A DNA stretch of 64,000 nt, taken from the NCBI GenBank assembly GCA_003963115.1, contig RXJQ01000032.1:1-64000 (forward strand). Direction: 5' to 3'. Source of the DNA: Burkholderiales bacterium. GTDB lineage: Bacteria > Pseudomonadota > Gammaproteobacteria > Burkholderiales > Burkholderiaceae_C. The first letter of the stretch is position 1. Each line of letters begins with the position of its first letter. Both the position numbers and the translations under genes were made by a program. Below, piece after piece: positions 45,069-53,830 of the stretch. The notes beneath the pieces were generated by a model. It was given only the letters and a program-made list of their open reading frames with translations, ran no database searches and was not told the origin of the DNA.

Positions 45069-46556
45069 ATGAAACCACTGCATCGCCTCATCCTGCTGGC
45101 CGGCGCCTGCCTGAGCCTGTGTTCGGCGGCACAAGCGCAAACCGCCACCAGCCAGACTGCTGACACGGCCAACAAGACGGCGGCCAAGGCCGTCACCAAG
45201 AAGGCTGCGGCCAAGGCGGCATCGAATTCGCAGCCTCCTGCGTCTTCTGCGCCTTCCGCACGTGAAGCCGAGCTGATGCAGCGGCTGGACAAGCTGGCCA
45301 CCGAGGTGGAGCAGCTCAAGGGCCAGGTGGCCGAGCTCAAACAGCAGCAGGCCCAGCAGGCTGCCGCAGCCACATCTGCTCCAGTGGCCGCCGCGCCCGT
45401 GGCTGTGCCCGCCGCCGCGCCCACGACTGCAACGGCCAACGCCAGCCAGGCCGTCAACGGTGCCGAGAACCAGCCTGCCGCCACACCCAGCGAGCCCGCC
45501 ACCGTGCTGACCGGTTATGGCGAGATCAACTACAACCGCTACAACAAGGACAGCTCGCGCGATCAGGCCGATATGCGCCGCTTTGTGCTGGGCCTGCAGC
45601 ACCGATTCGATGCCAAGACCAAGATGGTGGGCGAGTTGGAAGTCGAACACGCGGTGAGTTCATCCAGCGATGTCGGCGAGGTCGAGGTCGAGCAGGCCTA
45701 TGTCGAGCGCCAGCTCAACAACCAGCTGGCATTGCGTGCCGGCCTGTTCCTGATGCCTGCGGGTCTGCTCAATGAGAACCACGAGCCCACGGCCTACTAT
45801 GGCGTCGAGCGCAACTTCGTGGAAACCGCCATCATCCCCAGCACCTGGCGTGAAGGCGGCCTGCAAATGGTGGCCAGCTTCGACAATGGCCTGACCTTGC
45901 AGACGGGCTTGAGCACAGGTTTTGATGTGTCCAAGTGGGCCACCGATGACGCTGAAACGGCCACCTCGCCATTGGGCTCCGTGCACCAGGAACTGCAGCA
46001 GGCCCATGCCAAGGATCCTGCCGTGTTCGCGGCCCTGAACTGGCGCGGCGTGCCGGGCCTGCAACTCGGTGGTTCGTGGTTCTCGGGCAATGGCGGTCAA
46101 GGCCAGGCCAGTGCCTTTGGCGGCAAGTTGCGCGTGACCTTGTGGGACCTGCATGCCCGCTACACGCTGGGCGCACTGGACCTGTCCACGGTTTATGCGC
46201 GCGGCACCATCTCCGGCACGGCAGACTTCAACACGCACAACCTGGGCAGCGGACCAGACTGGTTCCCCATTCCCAAGAGCTTCGATGGCGCCTATGTGCA
46301 GGCTGCCTACAAGGTCTGGTCATGGGATGACCTGAGCCTGTCGCCCTTCGTGCGGGCCGAGCGCTACAACACCCGCAAGTCCTTCGCGGACATCGGCCAG
46401 GGTCTGACGGCCGACGCCGCGCCCACCGAGCAGGCCTACACCCTGGGTGCCAACCTGAACGTGGGGCAGGGCCTCGTCCTCAAGGCCGACGTGCAACGCT
46501 TCAAGCAGAACAAGGACAATAACCGCCTGGACCTTGGTTTGGGTTGGAGTTTCTGA
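45069..46556 (+). CDS. Outer-membrane porin with N-terminal coiled coil
   Basis: A 495-residue exported protein. After the signal peptide (to about 24) comes an Ala/Lys-rich stretch, a coiled coil (about 65-97, LMQRLDKLATEVEQLKGQVA), an Ala/Pro linker, and from about 150 a beta-barrel beginning TGYGEINYNRYN and ending DLGLGWSF with a terminal Phe. The overall plan resembles OprO/OprP-type or DcaP-like porins. It lies 66 bp after the peroxidase lipoprotein and 1 bp before the FMN-binding protein, so it belongs to the Fur-box operon. The transported species is unknown. Confidence 0.87.
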   Translation: MKPLHRLILLAGACLSLCSAAQAQTATSQTADTANKTAAKAVTKKAAAKAASNSQPPASSAPSAREAELMQRLDKLATEVEQLKGQVAELKQQQAQQAAAATSAPVAAAPVAVPAAAPTTATANASQAVNGAENQPAATPSEPATVLTGYGEINYNRYNKDSSRDQADMRRFVLGLQHRFDAKTKMVGELEVEHAVSSSSDVGEVEVEQAYVERQLNNQLALRAGLFLMPAGLLNENHEPTAYYGVERNFVETAIIPSTWREGGLQMVASFDNGLTLQTGLSTGFDVSKWATDDAETATSPLGSVHQELQQAHAKDPAVFAALNWRGVPGLQLGGSWFSGNGGQGQASAFGGKLRVTLWDLHARYTLGALDLSTVYARGTISGTADFNTHNLGSGPDWFPIPKSFDGAYVQAAYKVWSWDDLSLSPFVRAERYNTRKSFADIGQGLTADAAPTEQAYTLGANLNVGQGLVLKADVQRFKQNKDNNRLDLGLGWSF

Positions 46557-46557
46557 C

Positions 46558-47130
46558 GTGCGTTTCAAGCTGATCGATGCCGCAAGCTTTCTGCCAGCGG
46601 TGGCTGCGGCGACCTTGCCTTTGACCGCCTATGCGGTGGACTACATGAGCCCGCAGCAGGCGCAGCAGGCCTTGTTCCCGCAGGCTGACCACTTCGAGGT
46701 GCGTGAGATCAAGCTGGATGCCGCTCAGATGCAGGCCTTCGCATCGCGCTATGGCGTCCCTGCCCGATCGGCATCATGGAAGGTTCTGGAGGCCAGCCAG
46801 GCGGGCAAACGTCTGGGTTGGGTCGTGATTGACAACGTGGTGGGCAAGTTCGAGTTGATCACGTATGCCGTGGGGGTGGCGACCGATGGCAGCATCAAGC
46901 AGGTCGAGATCCTGTCCTACCGTGAAAGCCATGGCGGCGAGATCCGTCTGCCGGCCTGGCGTCAGCAGTTTGCGGGCAAGACGGCGCAGTCGCCCATCAA
47001 GGTCGGTGCCGACATCGCCAACATCAGCGGTGCCACCTTGTCTTGCACGCATGTCACCGAAGGCATCAAGCGCATTGCAGGCCTGATCGAGACGGCCCGC
47101 AGCAGCGGCCAGATCGGGGCGGGCGTGTGA
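46558..47130 (+). CDS. Periplasmic FMN-binding domain protein
   Basis: A 190-residue exported protein starting with GTG at 46558, one base after the porin stop, with TTGGAG eight bases upstream. A signal-like helix is followed by an FMN_bind domain (PF04205) with ISGATLS, the motif whose Thr is covalently flavinylated by ApbE. Just before it, YRESHGGEIRLPAW resembles the conserved family segment of RnfG/NqrC-like proteins. The next gene encodes ApbE, making this its probable substrate. Likely role: extracytoplasmic electron carrier. Confidence 0.92.
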   Translation: MRFKLIDAASFLPAVAAATLPLTAYAVDYMSPQQAQQALFPQADHFEVREIKLDAAQMQAFASRYGVPARSASWKVLEASQAGKRLGWVVIDNVVGKFELITYAVGVATDGSIKQVEILSYRESHGGEIRLPAWRQQFAGKTAQSPIKVGADIANISGATLSCTHVTEGIKRIAGLIETARSSGQIGAGV

Positions 47131-47912
47131 GCCTCCTGAGCGCGCCGCATGCCCAGGCCGTGCCCTGGTTGCGGCGCGCCAGACCTTTGCTCGGCACGAT
47201 CGTGGACATCGGCGTGCCCGCTGGCGCAGATCAGGCCTTGCTCGCTGCGTTCAACGCCATCGAGCAGGTGCAGCGCTGCATGTCGGTGTTCGAGCCGGAC
47301 AGCGACCTGTCGCGCAGCCATGCTGCGGCGGTGGGCGAGCCTCTGCGACTGCACCCGTGGACCGCCGAGGTGTTGCGTCTGGCCCGAGAGCTGTATCGCC
47401 AGACGGACCAGATGACGCAGGGGCGCTTCGACGTGGCACTGGGCTCCGGCCTTTGGACGCTGCAAGGCCAAGGCGATGACACCTGCCTGGTCCGCCAGAG
47501 CCACAGCACCCGTTTCGATCTGGGCGGCCTGGCAAAAGGTTGGGCCGTGGACAAGGCCGTGGACGAGGCACTCAGGCATGGCGCGAGCGCCGTCTGGGTC
47601 AACGCCGGTGGCGACCTGCGCGTGCAGGGCTTGAGCCTGCCGATTGCCTTGCGCCATGAAGCGGACGGCGGCGTGCAGCCCTGGGCCGAGTTGCAAGATG
47701 GCGCCGTGGCCACCAGCGACTTCAGGCCGGGAGCCCGATCCAGCTTGAGCGGGCCCCTTCGCCAGGCGCATCTCAGCGTGATCGCGCCGCGCTGTGCCTG
47801 GGCCGATGCGCTCACCAAGATCCTGGCTCAGCAGACGAGCCTGGATCGCGCTGAAGTCCAGTCCCTGCTGCGGCACTACCAGGCACAAGTCTGCGTGCAC
47901 GATCAGCCGTGA
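47127..47912 (+). CDS. apbE: FAD:protein FMN transferase
   Basis: Transfers FMN from FAD to Thr/Ser of FMN-binding proteins in the periplasm. The 261 residues carry RPLLGTIVDI, FDLGGLAKGWAVDKAVD, the Mg/FAD-binding loop VNAGGDLRVQG and ADALTKIL. GTG at 47127 overlaps the stop of the FMN-binding gene (GTGA), so the two are translationally coupled; the frame upstream of it is not protein-like. No clear signal peptide is seen, so the N-terminus may be membrane-associated or exported by another route. Confidence 0.92.
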   Translation: MSLLSAPHAQAVPWLRRARPLLGTIVDIGVPAGADQALLAAFNAIEQVQRCMSVFEPDSDLSRSHAAAVGEPLRLHPWTAEVLRLARELYRQTDQMTQGRFDVALGSGLWTLQGQGDDTCLVRQSHSTRFDLGGLAKGWAVDKAVDEALRHGASAVWVNAGGDLRVQGLSLPIALRHEADGGVQPWAELQDGAVATSDFRPGARSSLSGPLRQAHLSVIAPRCAWADALTKILAQQTSLDRAEVQSLLRHYQAQVCVHDQP

Positions 47913-47940
47913 GCCGTGGCGCTTTATCATTGGGCCCCTC

Positions 47941-48384
47941 ATGAAGCACCGCAACCGACTCTCCCGAGCCCAACGCCGCTGGCTGTATGCGGCCACGGGG
48001 GGCTTGCTGTTGTCGGGGCTGCTGTGGCTGAGCGTGCACCAGCTGGCCTGGCCGGCCATATCGCGCGCCAGCATGGAAGGCCTGCCCAGCCCATGGGAGC
48101 CCTGGCTCATGAAGGTGCATGGTGCCGCCATGATGGTGATGCTGTTCATGACCGGGCGCATCTCGGCCACCCATGTGATGAAGGGCTGGCGCCTGCACTG
48201 GCGTGTCAGGGATGGCGTGGCGCTGCTGGCAGGCCTGGCCCTGCTGGCTTTGAGCGGCTACAGCCTTTATTACCTGATCCCTGACACCTGGCGCGATGTC
48301 AACGGCTGGGTTCATGCGGGCATCGGCACCGCATGGGTGGCGTTGCTGCTCTTCCATCGCCGCAAAACGCCTGGGCGTCACTGA
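47941..48384 (+). CDS. Four-helix membrane protein, cytochrome b-like (DUF4405-like)
   Basis: A 147-residue inner-membrane protein with four hydrophobic helices (about 14-33, 54-76, 88-108, 116-138). Histidines fall near helix ends (KVHGAAMM, ATHVMKGW, NGWVHAGIG, LLFHRRK), a pattern suiting one or two b-type hemes. No named family is certain; DUF4405-like cytochrome b is my best guess. It is the last gene of the Fur-box cluster, 28 bp after apbE, and could carry electrons from the quinone pool to the flavoprotein. It overlaps convergent alx by 7 bp. Confidence 0.72.
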   Translation: MKHRNRLSRAQRRWLYAATGGLLLSGLLWLSVHQLAWPAISRASMEGLPSPWEPWLMKVHGAAMMVMLFMTGRISATHVMKGWRLHWRVRDGVALLAGLALLALSGYSLYYLIPDTWRDVNGWVHAGIGTAWVALLLFHRRKTPGRH

Positions 48385-49358
48385 GCGGAGATACCAGCCG
48401 ATCGGCTAGGCCCGATGCGCGGTGCCGTCTTCACGCTCCAGACCATGGTCACGGCCAGAATGCCCACCACCACGCCCAGCGACACCAGCACCGGGATGTG
48501 GAACACGTCCATCAACATCATCTTCGTGCCGATGAAGGCCAGCACGAGGGCCAGACCATAGCTGAGCAGATGGAACTTGGCGGCCATCGCGGCCAGCAGG
48601 AAGTACATCGCGCGCAGGCCCAAGATGGCCATGATGTTGGAGGTCAGCACGATGAACGGGTCGGCCGTGATCGCGTAGATCGCAGGAATCGAGTCCACCG
48701 CGAAGATCACGTCGGTGACGCCGATCAGCGCCACCACCAGCAGCAAGGGCGTGGCCATGCGCTTGCCCTGATGCCGCGTCCACAGACGCTCGCCGTCGAA
48801 CCGCGGGCTCACGGGCAGCACGCGGCGCATCAGCTTGAGGGCCGGGTTGTCTTCGAGATCGGGCTCCTGTCCGGCCGCCCACCACATCTTGATACCCGTG
48901 AGCAGCAGGAAGGCGCCGAACACATACAGCACCCAGTGGAACTGCGCGATCAGCCAGCCGCCCACCAGGATCATCGCGGTGCGCAGCACGATGGCTCCGA
49001 TGATGCCCATCATCAGCACCCGCTTCTGGTAGGCGGGCGGCACGGCGAAGTAGGTGAAGATCATCAGGAAGACAAAGATGTTGTCGACCGCCAATGACTT
49101 CTCGATCAGGTAGCCCGTGAGGAACTCGAGCGCCTTGTCGTTGGCCACCGCCATGCTCTGGTCCTGCGCGAAGGCCCACCACAGCAGGCCATTGAAAGCC
49201 AGGCTGAGTGCGACCCAGACGGCCGACCAGCGCAGGGCTTCGCGCATGGACACCTCGTGGGCGCCCTGCTTCTTGAGCACGACGAAATCCACCAGCAAGG
49301 CGGACAAGACGAAAACGATGAAAACAATCCAGAGCCAGGTTGGCGCCAGGGTGTGCAT
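48378..49358 (-). CDS. alx: TerC/Alx-family membrane protein (Mn2+ export)
   Basis: An integral membrane protein of 326 residues with about nine helices. Family marks: LVDFVVLKKQGAHEV, EKSLAVDNIFVFLMIF with the conserved Asp-Asn, VTDVIFAVDSIPAIYAIT, ILGLRAMYFLLA and LAFIGTKMMLMD. Alx proteins export manganese, and the gene is under control of a yybP-ykoY riboswitch as in E. coli alx. The start at 49358 has CGGAG eight bases upstream, which the leader can sequester. Confidence 0.92.
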   Translation of the reverse strand: MHTLAPTWLWIVFIVFVLSALLVDFVVLKKQGAHEVSMREALRWSAVWVALSLAFNGLLWWAFAQDQSMAVANDKALEFLTGYLIEKSLAVDNIFVFLMIFTYFAVPPAYQKRVLMMGIIGAIVLRTAMILVGGWLIAQFHWVLYVFGAFLLLTGIKMWWAAGQEPDLEDNPALKLMRRVLPVSPRFDGERLWTRHQGKRMATPLLLVVALIGVTDVIFAVDSIPAIYAITADPFIVLTSNIMAILGLRAMYFLLAAMAAKFHLLSYGLALVLAFIGTKMMLMDVFHIPVLVSLGVVVGILAVTMVWSVKTAPRIGPSRSAGISAQ

Positions 49359-49553
49359 GGTGGTTCTCCGAAAGAGGAACAAACATGGCGAAACCCCACA
49401 GGGCTTCGCACCTTGAGCGCCGAAAAATCTTGCTGACAGACAAAGATGGGGGCGTCTGCCGTGGTTCCCGGATGACCTGCATGGCGCAGGCCCTCGTGCT
49501 GACGGGTGACACCGCGGCTTGGGTGACCAGCCGCGTGCTACTCCTCTTTCGGA
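49359..49553 (-). ncRNA. yybP-ykoY (Mn2+) riboswitch leader of alx
   Basis: The minus-strand leader begins GAAAGAGGAGTAGC (the conserved aptamer opening) and contains the GGTGTCA, CCGTCAGCACG and AGGGCCTGCGC segments characteristic of this class as found before alx/mntP genes. The 12-mer TCCGAAAGAGGA at the aptamer 5' end is perfectly complementary to TCCTCTTTCGGA at 49367-49378, which includes the GGA of the alx Shine-Dalgarno. Ligand-dependent release of the ribosome binding site is therefore the likely control. Confidence 0.82.
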
Positions 49554-49604
49554 CAGGCGGATTGTAGACCGGTCAGGGCTTGCCCTTGCGCGGCCACGGG
49601 TTAC

Positions 49605-51257
49605 TCAACTGCCCTCTTCGCGCAAATCTTCACGCTGCTGCTTCTGCCAGGCCTTGAGCCGCGAATCCATCACGCTCAGCTCGATGACGTCAGCGGCATT
49701 GGGTTGGCGGAAGCGCTTTTGTGCACCTTGTATGCGGTCGATGGCGCCAGGCAGATCGCCCAGGGCTGCGGTGGCTTCGGCCTCGGCACGCACGGCGCGC
49801 AAAGGCTCACCCAGGCGTTGCCAAAGCTCGCCCAAGGTCGACCAGGCCGCCGCGTCATGCGGATGGACGCTCACATGGGTCTGCAGGCGAGCGGCGGCAT
49901 CGGCCCAGGCCGATTGCTGTGCGCGGCCTTCAGGCAGAGACAGGGCGATCTGCGCGCTCAGCAGCAGCTCAGGGCGCGCGTCCACATGCGCACCGGCCTT
50001 GTTCTCGGCCAGTTCGCGGTTCAAGGTGGCCGCAGCTTCGGAGGGTTGGTGGGACAGCAGTTGACCATCTGTGACGGCCAGCGTCAGGATGCGCTCCACG
50101 ATGGGCTGCTGGCCTGCGGGCAGGCCACGCGCGGCCTGACGGGCCTGGTTCAGCATCGCGGCGCCATGTGCCACATCGCCACTACGTTGTGACGCGATGC
50201 CGGCCGTGTAGTAAGCAGCCACGGTCTGCAAGGCCGATGCGCCCTTCTTGACGTCCGGGCTGGAGAGGTTTTGCAGCGAGATGCTGCGCGTGTCCATCAA
50301 GACCTTGGAGCGCGCGGCCATCAATGTGTGCTGCGCCCAGATCGCGTCGTCACGGTTGGTATTGAGGGCCGTGCCGGCACGCCAGCCGCCTGGCCCCAGG
50401 CGCGCACGGGCCTCGCCGATGCGTTCGGTGGTCAGCGGGTGGGTGCGCAGATAGGGGAAGCTGCCGTCGTCGTTCAAGCGCGAGGCCTGTTGCAGGTGCT
50501 CGAACATCTCGGCCATGCCGCTGGGGTCGAAGCCTGCGCTGCCCAGCACGCCAAAGCCCACGCGGTCGGCCTCTCGTTCCATGTCGCGCGAGAAGTTCAA
50601 CTGGCCTTGAACCGCCACGGCCTGGCCGCCGTAGATCATGGCCTGTGCGGCCTGCGGGTTGCGGCCCGCAGCCAGGATGCCCAGCACCATCGAGGCCAGG
50701 CTCACCCAGGACTGCCGCGACTGCTGGCTGATCATGCGGGCGATGTGTCTTTGCGTGACGTGCGACAACTCGTGCGCCAGTACCGAAGCCAGTTCGTCGG
50801 GCGTGCTGGTCATGGCCAGCAGGCCGAAGTGCACACCGATGTAGCCGCCAGGCAAGGCAAAGGCGTTCACGGTGCGGTCGCGTACCAGGAAGGGCTCCCA
50901 GGCATGCGAAGCTTCGAGCTCAGGGCCGATCTCGCCGCGTTGCTTGGCCGCGGCCAGCAGGCGCGTCCAGACCTGGCTGACGTACTCCAGCACCAGCGGG
51001 TCGTCGACCACGTCGGGGTCACGCAAGATGGAGCGCATGATGCGGTCGCCCAGGCGGCGTTCCGCCATTGGAGAGAGCTCCTGCGCAGCGGCGTCGCCCA
51101 GCGCGGGCAGTGGCGACGAGCTGCTGGAGGAGGGCAGGTCCTGCGCATGCACTGACCAGCCCAGCGGCCAGGCCAGGCAGACGACGGCTGCCGCGATGGC
51201 CGAAATGCGTCCACGCATGCGCGTGGCGATGGAGGTTGATCGGTGAGTCGAGGGCAT
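49605..51257 (-). CDS. BepA-like periplasmic M48 metalloprotease with TPR domain
   Basis: A 550-residue exported protein, with a signal peptide ending WSVHAQ. The zincin domain has the active site VLAHELSHVTQRH (HExxH) and the third ligand in MEREADRVG. The C-terminal 250 residues are tetratricopeptide-like helices (VHPHDAAAWSTLGELWQRLG). This is the architecture of E. coli BepA, which maintains outer-membrane barrel assembly. ATG 51257 is used (the longer reading starts with GTG); ATG 51218 is an alternative. It is divergent from moaC. Confidence 0.92.
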   Translation of the reverse strand: MPSTHRSTSIATRMRGRISAIAAAVVCLAWPLGWSVHAQDLPSSSSSSPLPALGDAAAQELSPMAERRLGDRIMRSILRDPDVVDDPLVLEYVSQVWTRLLAAAKQRGEIGPELEASHAWEPFLVRDRTVNAFALPGGYIGVHFGLLAMTSTPDELASVLAHELSHVTQRHIARMISQQSRQSWVSLASMVLGILAAGRNPQAAQAMIYGGQAVAVQGQLNFSRDMEREADRVGFGVLGSAGFDPSGMAEMFEHLQQASRLNDDGSFPYLRTHPLTTERIGEARARLGPGGWRAGTALNTNRDDAIWAQHTLMAARSKVLMDTRSISLQNLSSPDVKKGASALQTVAAYYTAGIASQRSGDVAHGAAMLNQARQAARGLPAGQQPIVERILTLAVTDGQLLSHQPSEAAATLNRELAENKAGAHVDARPELLLSAQIALSLPEGRAQQSAWADAAARLQTHVSVHPHDAAAWSTLGELWQRLGEPLRAVRAEAEATAALGDLPGAIDRIQGAQKRFRQPNAADVIELSVMDSRLKAWQKQQREDLREEGS

Positions 51258-51382
51258 GAACACGAAACGATTGATCCAACTGCGCAGTATGCTGCCAACT
51301 GTGCGTGCTTGGACGGCGGAATCATCCGTGGGTTCAGGCGCTTGAAACTTCTTTACCCGGTCTTAACGCCAGCGAGCCTTTC

Positions 51383-51865
51383 ATGAGCGAACTCACCCAT
51401 TTTGATCAGCAGGGCCAGGCCCACATGGTGGATGTGTCCGACAAGGCCGCGACCAGTCGGGTGGCCGTGGCGCAAGGCCGCATCGTCATGCAGCCGGCCA
51501 CTTTGGCGCTGATCGCACAGGTGCGTGCCGGCAAGGGCGATGTGCTGGGCGTGGCGCGCATCGCGGCCATCCAGGGGGCCAAGCGCACGTCCGATCTGAT
51601 CCCGCTGTGCCACCCCCTGGCCTTGTCCAAGGTGTCGGTCGAGTTCGAATTGGACGAGGTCGCCTCGGCTGTCGTCTGCCGAGTGACCGCGCAAACCGTC
51701 GGTCCCACCGGGGTCGAGATGGAGGCTTTGACCGCCGTGCAGGTGGGCCTGCTCACCATTTATGACATGTGCAAGGCTGCGGACCGGGGCATGGTCATCA
51801 CCGATGTGGGCTTGCTGGAGAAGCAGGGCGGCAAGTCAGGGCACTGGGTGCGCCCAGGCACTTGA
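51383..51865 (+). CDS. moaC: Cyclic pyranopterin monophosphate synthase
   Basis: Second step of molybdenum-cofactor synthesis, forming cPMP from the MoaA product. The 160-residue length is typical. Landmarks: [43 protein letters not shown] and [11 protein letters not shown] with the catalytic Lys-Asp region. The start at 51383 is chosen on family alignment. Other moa genes are not nearby. Confidence 0.96.
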   Translation: MSELTHFDQQGQAHMVDVSDKAATSRVAVAQGRIVMQPATLALIAQVRAGKGDVLGVARIAAIQGAKRTSDLIPLCHPLALSKVSVEFELDEVASAVVCRVTAQTVGPTGVEMEALTAVQVGLLTIYDMCKAADRGMVITDVGLLEKQGGKSGHWVRPGT

Positions 51866-51884
51866 GCACCAGGCTTCTCAAGGC

Positions 51885-53690
51885 TCAAGGCAGCAACTGC
51901 TTCCAGGTGTAGGTCTGCTTGGGCGGCGCGCACTGGAAGGGCAGGGTGTCGCCGGGCTCGGGCTGGGTCTTGCAGACTGCCAGGAATTCATCGCCGATGG
52001 GATTGCGGAACTCCTTGAGGCGTTGCACCACGTAACGGGCTTTGTCGACCTCGCCGTGCTCGGCCAGTGAGCGCGCATAGGCTGCCATCAGGCGGGCATC
52101 CATCAGGTTGTGCAAGGTGCGCTTGAAGGCCGCAGGCGGCATGCTGGGGTCTTCGTCATCCAGGCTGGTGACTTCGGCGTAATCGGCCTGGTAGCCCCAC
52201 CACGGCATCTTCTTGCCAAACGCGATGCGCTGGTCCAGCGGGCCGGCGCCCGCACGCGGTGCGTAGATGTTGACCTGGGCCTGGTAATCCACGGCGCACC
52301 AGATGGCCAGCAAGGCCATGATCACGCCCGCAGCCAGCATGCCCTGGTCCGCATGCTGTGCCGTGTTGTGCGGCGCGTTCTGCGCAGCATTCGGGCCTTG
52401 TGCGGCCAGGCCGATGCCCCAGGCAAAAGCCGTGGGCAGCAGGAAATAGCTGTACCACAGCGGGTACTCCAGCAGGCTGTGCAACGCGGCGATGGCCACG
52501 ATCACGCTGCACGCCCCGACGGTCGAGCGTGCGCAGGCATCAGCGCCTGCAGCCTCGTCTGACCACAGTCCCTCGACCAGCCGCTTGAGCGCCAGTAGGC
52601 ACAGCGCCATCAGCAGCACGGTGACGGGCAAGCCAAACTCCACGGCCCATTGCAGCGGCAGGTTGTGCGTGTGGTCGAAAAAGGCGATGGGGCGGGTCGG
52701 AAAAGGCGTGAGTGACCAGGCCACATTGAATTCGCCATAGCCCACGCCAAACCAGGGATAGGCCTTGATCAAGCCCAGCACATTGGCCCAGATCTTGAAG
52801 CGCGAGCTGGAGATGTCGCTCTTGTCGTGCAGGCGTGCTTCGGCGGCGAACTTGACGTCCTTGTCGGCATGGGCGAGCCACCACATGCAGCACCAGAAGA
52901 AGCCATAGATCAGCGGCGCACCGATCAGGGTGAAGCGCAACACGCGGGGCAGGCGCTTGTCCAGCACGCCCCAGACCGTGAGAAACAGCATGCCGATCAT
53001 GCCGGTGCGCGAGGCCGTCAGCACGATGCCCCCGATGAAGAGCGCAATGAGCCCGGCAGCCAGCCAATCGGGCAGCCTGCGGCGTGCACCGAGCCAGCCG
53101 GCGCCACAGCATGAAAACACCAGCAAGGTGCTGAAGTGATTGGGTTGACGCAGGTTGCCCACGGCCCGCCCGGGCACCGTGGGTTCGGCGATGAAGAGGC
53201 CATCTGCCCAGGCCGGATGGAAGGACTGGACCAGAGCCAGGATCATGCCGATGCAGCCCGCCACCGTCAGCGCGCCGAAAAAGGCTTCCAGGATCAGCTC
53301 ACGCTCCGAGCTGCAACCGCTGCGCCAGCCTGCCCACAGCACGAGCAGGGCGGCCAGGGCCATGCCGCCGCCCATCATGGCCAGCCCGGCGGGCAAAGCC
53401 CCCCAGACAAAGGCGGACCCGAAGGCCTCCAGGGCGGAGATCAGCAGCACCGCGCTCAGCGCCTTGATGGCCAGGCCGGTTCGCCCCGCAGCCGGCGCCC
53501 AAGGCAGGCCGCCCAGCACGGCCACGAACAGGCCCCAGCCCAGCACCGCCAGGGCCTGGTTGTAAAAGGTCACGGACGGCGGCTCATGCGAGGCCAGCAG
53601 GGTGGGGGCCAGCACGGCCACCAGGCCAAACGACCACCACAGCGGGCGGTAACGGGCAGGGGAATCTTCGACAAAGGCGGACGTGGTCAT
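51885..53690 (-). CDS. PglL/Wzy-family O-oligosaccharyltransferase or O-antigen ligase
   Basis: An inner-membrane glycosyltransferase of 601 residues with about twelve helices in the N-terminal 450 residues. GNLRQPNHFSTLLVF, the Wzy_C loop FGVGYGEFN with FDHTHNLPLQW, and LHSLLEYPLWYSYFLLP are hallmarks of PglL-type bacterial protein O-glycosylation ligases. A soluble C-terminal tail of about 130 residues follows. It transfers lipid-linked oligosaccharide to pilin/periplasmic protein Ser or Thr, or polymerises O-antigen. No acceptor pilin is adjacent. The start at 53690 (MTTSAFVED) is used; the extension to 53765 is unlikely. Confidence 0.88.
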   Translation of the reverse strand: MTTSAFVEDSPARYRPLWWSFGLVAVLAPTLLASHEPPSVTFYNQALAVLGWGLFVAVLGGLPWAPAAGRTGLAIKALSAVLLISALEAFGSAFVWGALPAGLAMMGGGMALAALLVLWAGWRSGCSSERELILEAFFGALTVAGCIGMILALVQSFHPAWADGLFIAEPTVPGRAVGNLRQPNHFSTLLVFSCCGAGWLGARRRLPDWLAAGLIALFIGGIVLTASRTGMIGMLFLTVWGVLDKRLPRVLRFTLIGAPLIYGFFWCCMWWLAHADKDVKFAAEARLHDKSDISSSRFKIWANVLGLIKAYPWFGVGYGEFNVAWSLTPFPTRPIAFFDHTHNLPLQWAVEFGLPVTVLLMALCLLALKRLVEGLWSDEAAGADACARSTVGACSVIVAIAALHSLLEYPLWYSYFLLPTAFAWGIGLAAQGPNAAQNAPHNTAQHADQGMLAAGVIMALLAIWCAVDYQAQVNIYAPRAGAGPLDQRIAFGKKMPWWGYQADYAEVTSLDDEDPSMPPAAFKRTLHNLMDARLMAAYARSLAEHGEVDKARYVVQRLKEFRNPIGDEFLAVCKTQPEPGDTLPFQCAPPKQTYTWKQLLP

Positions 53691-53830
53691 GGGCGATATT
53701 GTCGCGGTAGTTGTCAGGAGCCAGAGGCGCGTGCGGCAAGGAAGTAAAAGGGCTTGCTGCGGCAAGGTTGAGCAAAAGCATCGACACTTGCGGTCTGCCG
53801 CTCCGACCTCCCCCCACGGCTTCTCACCAC

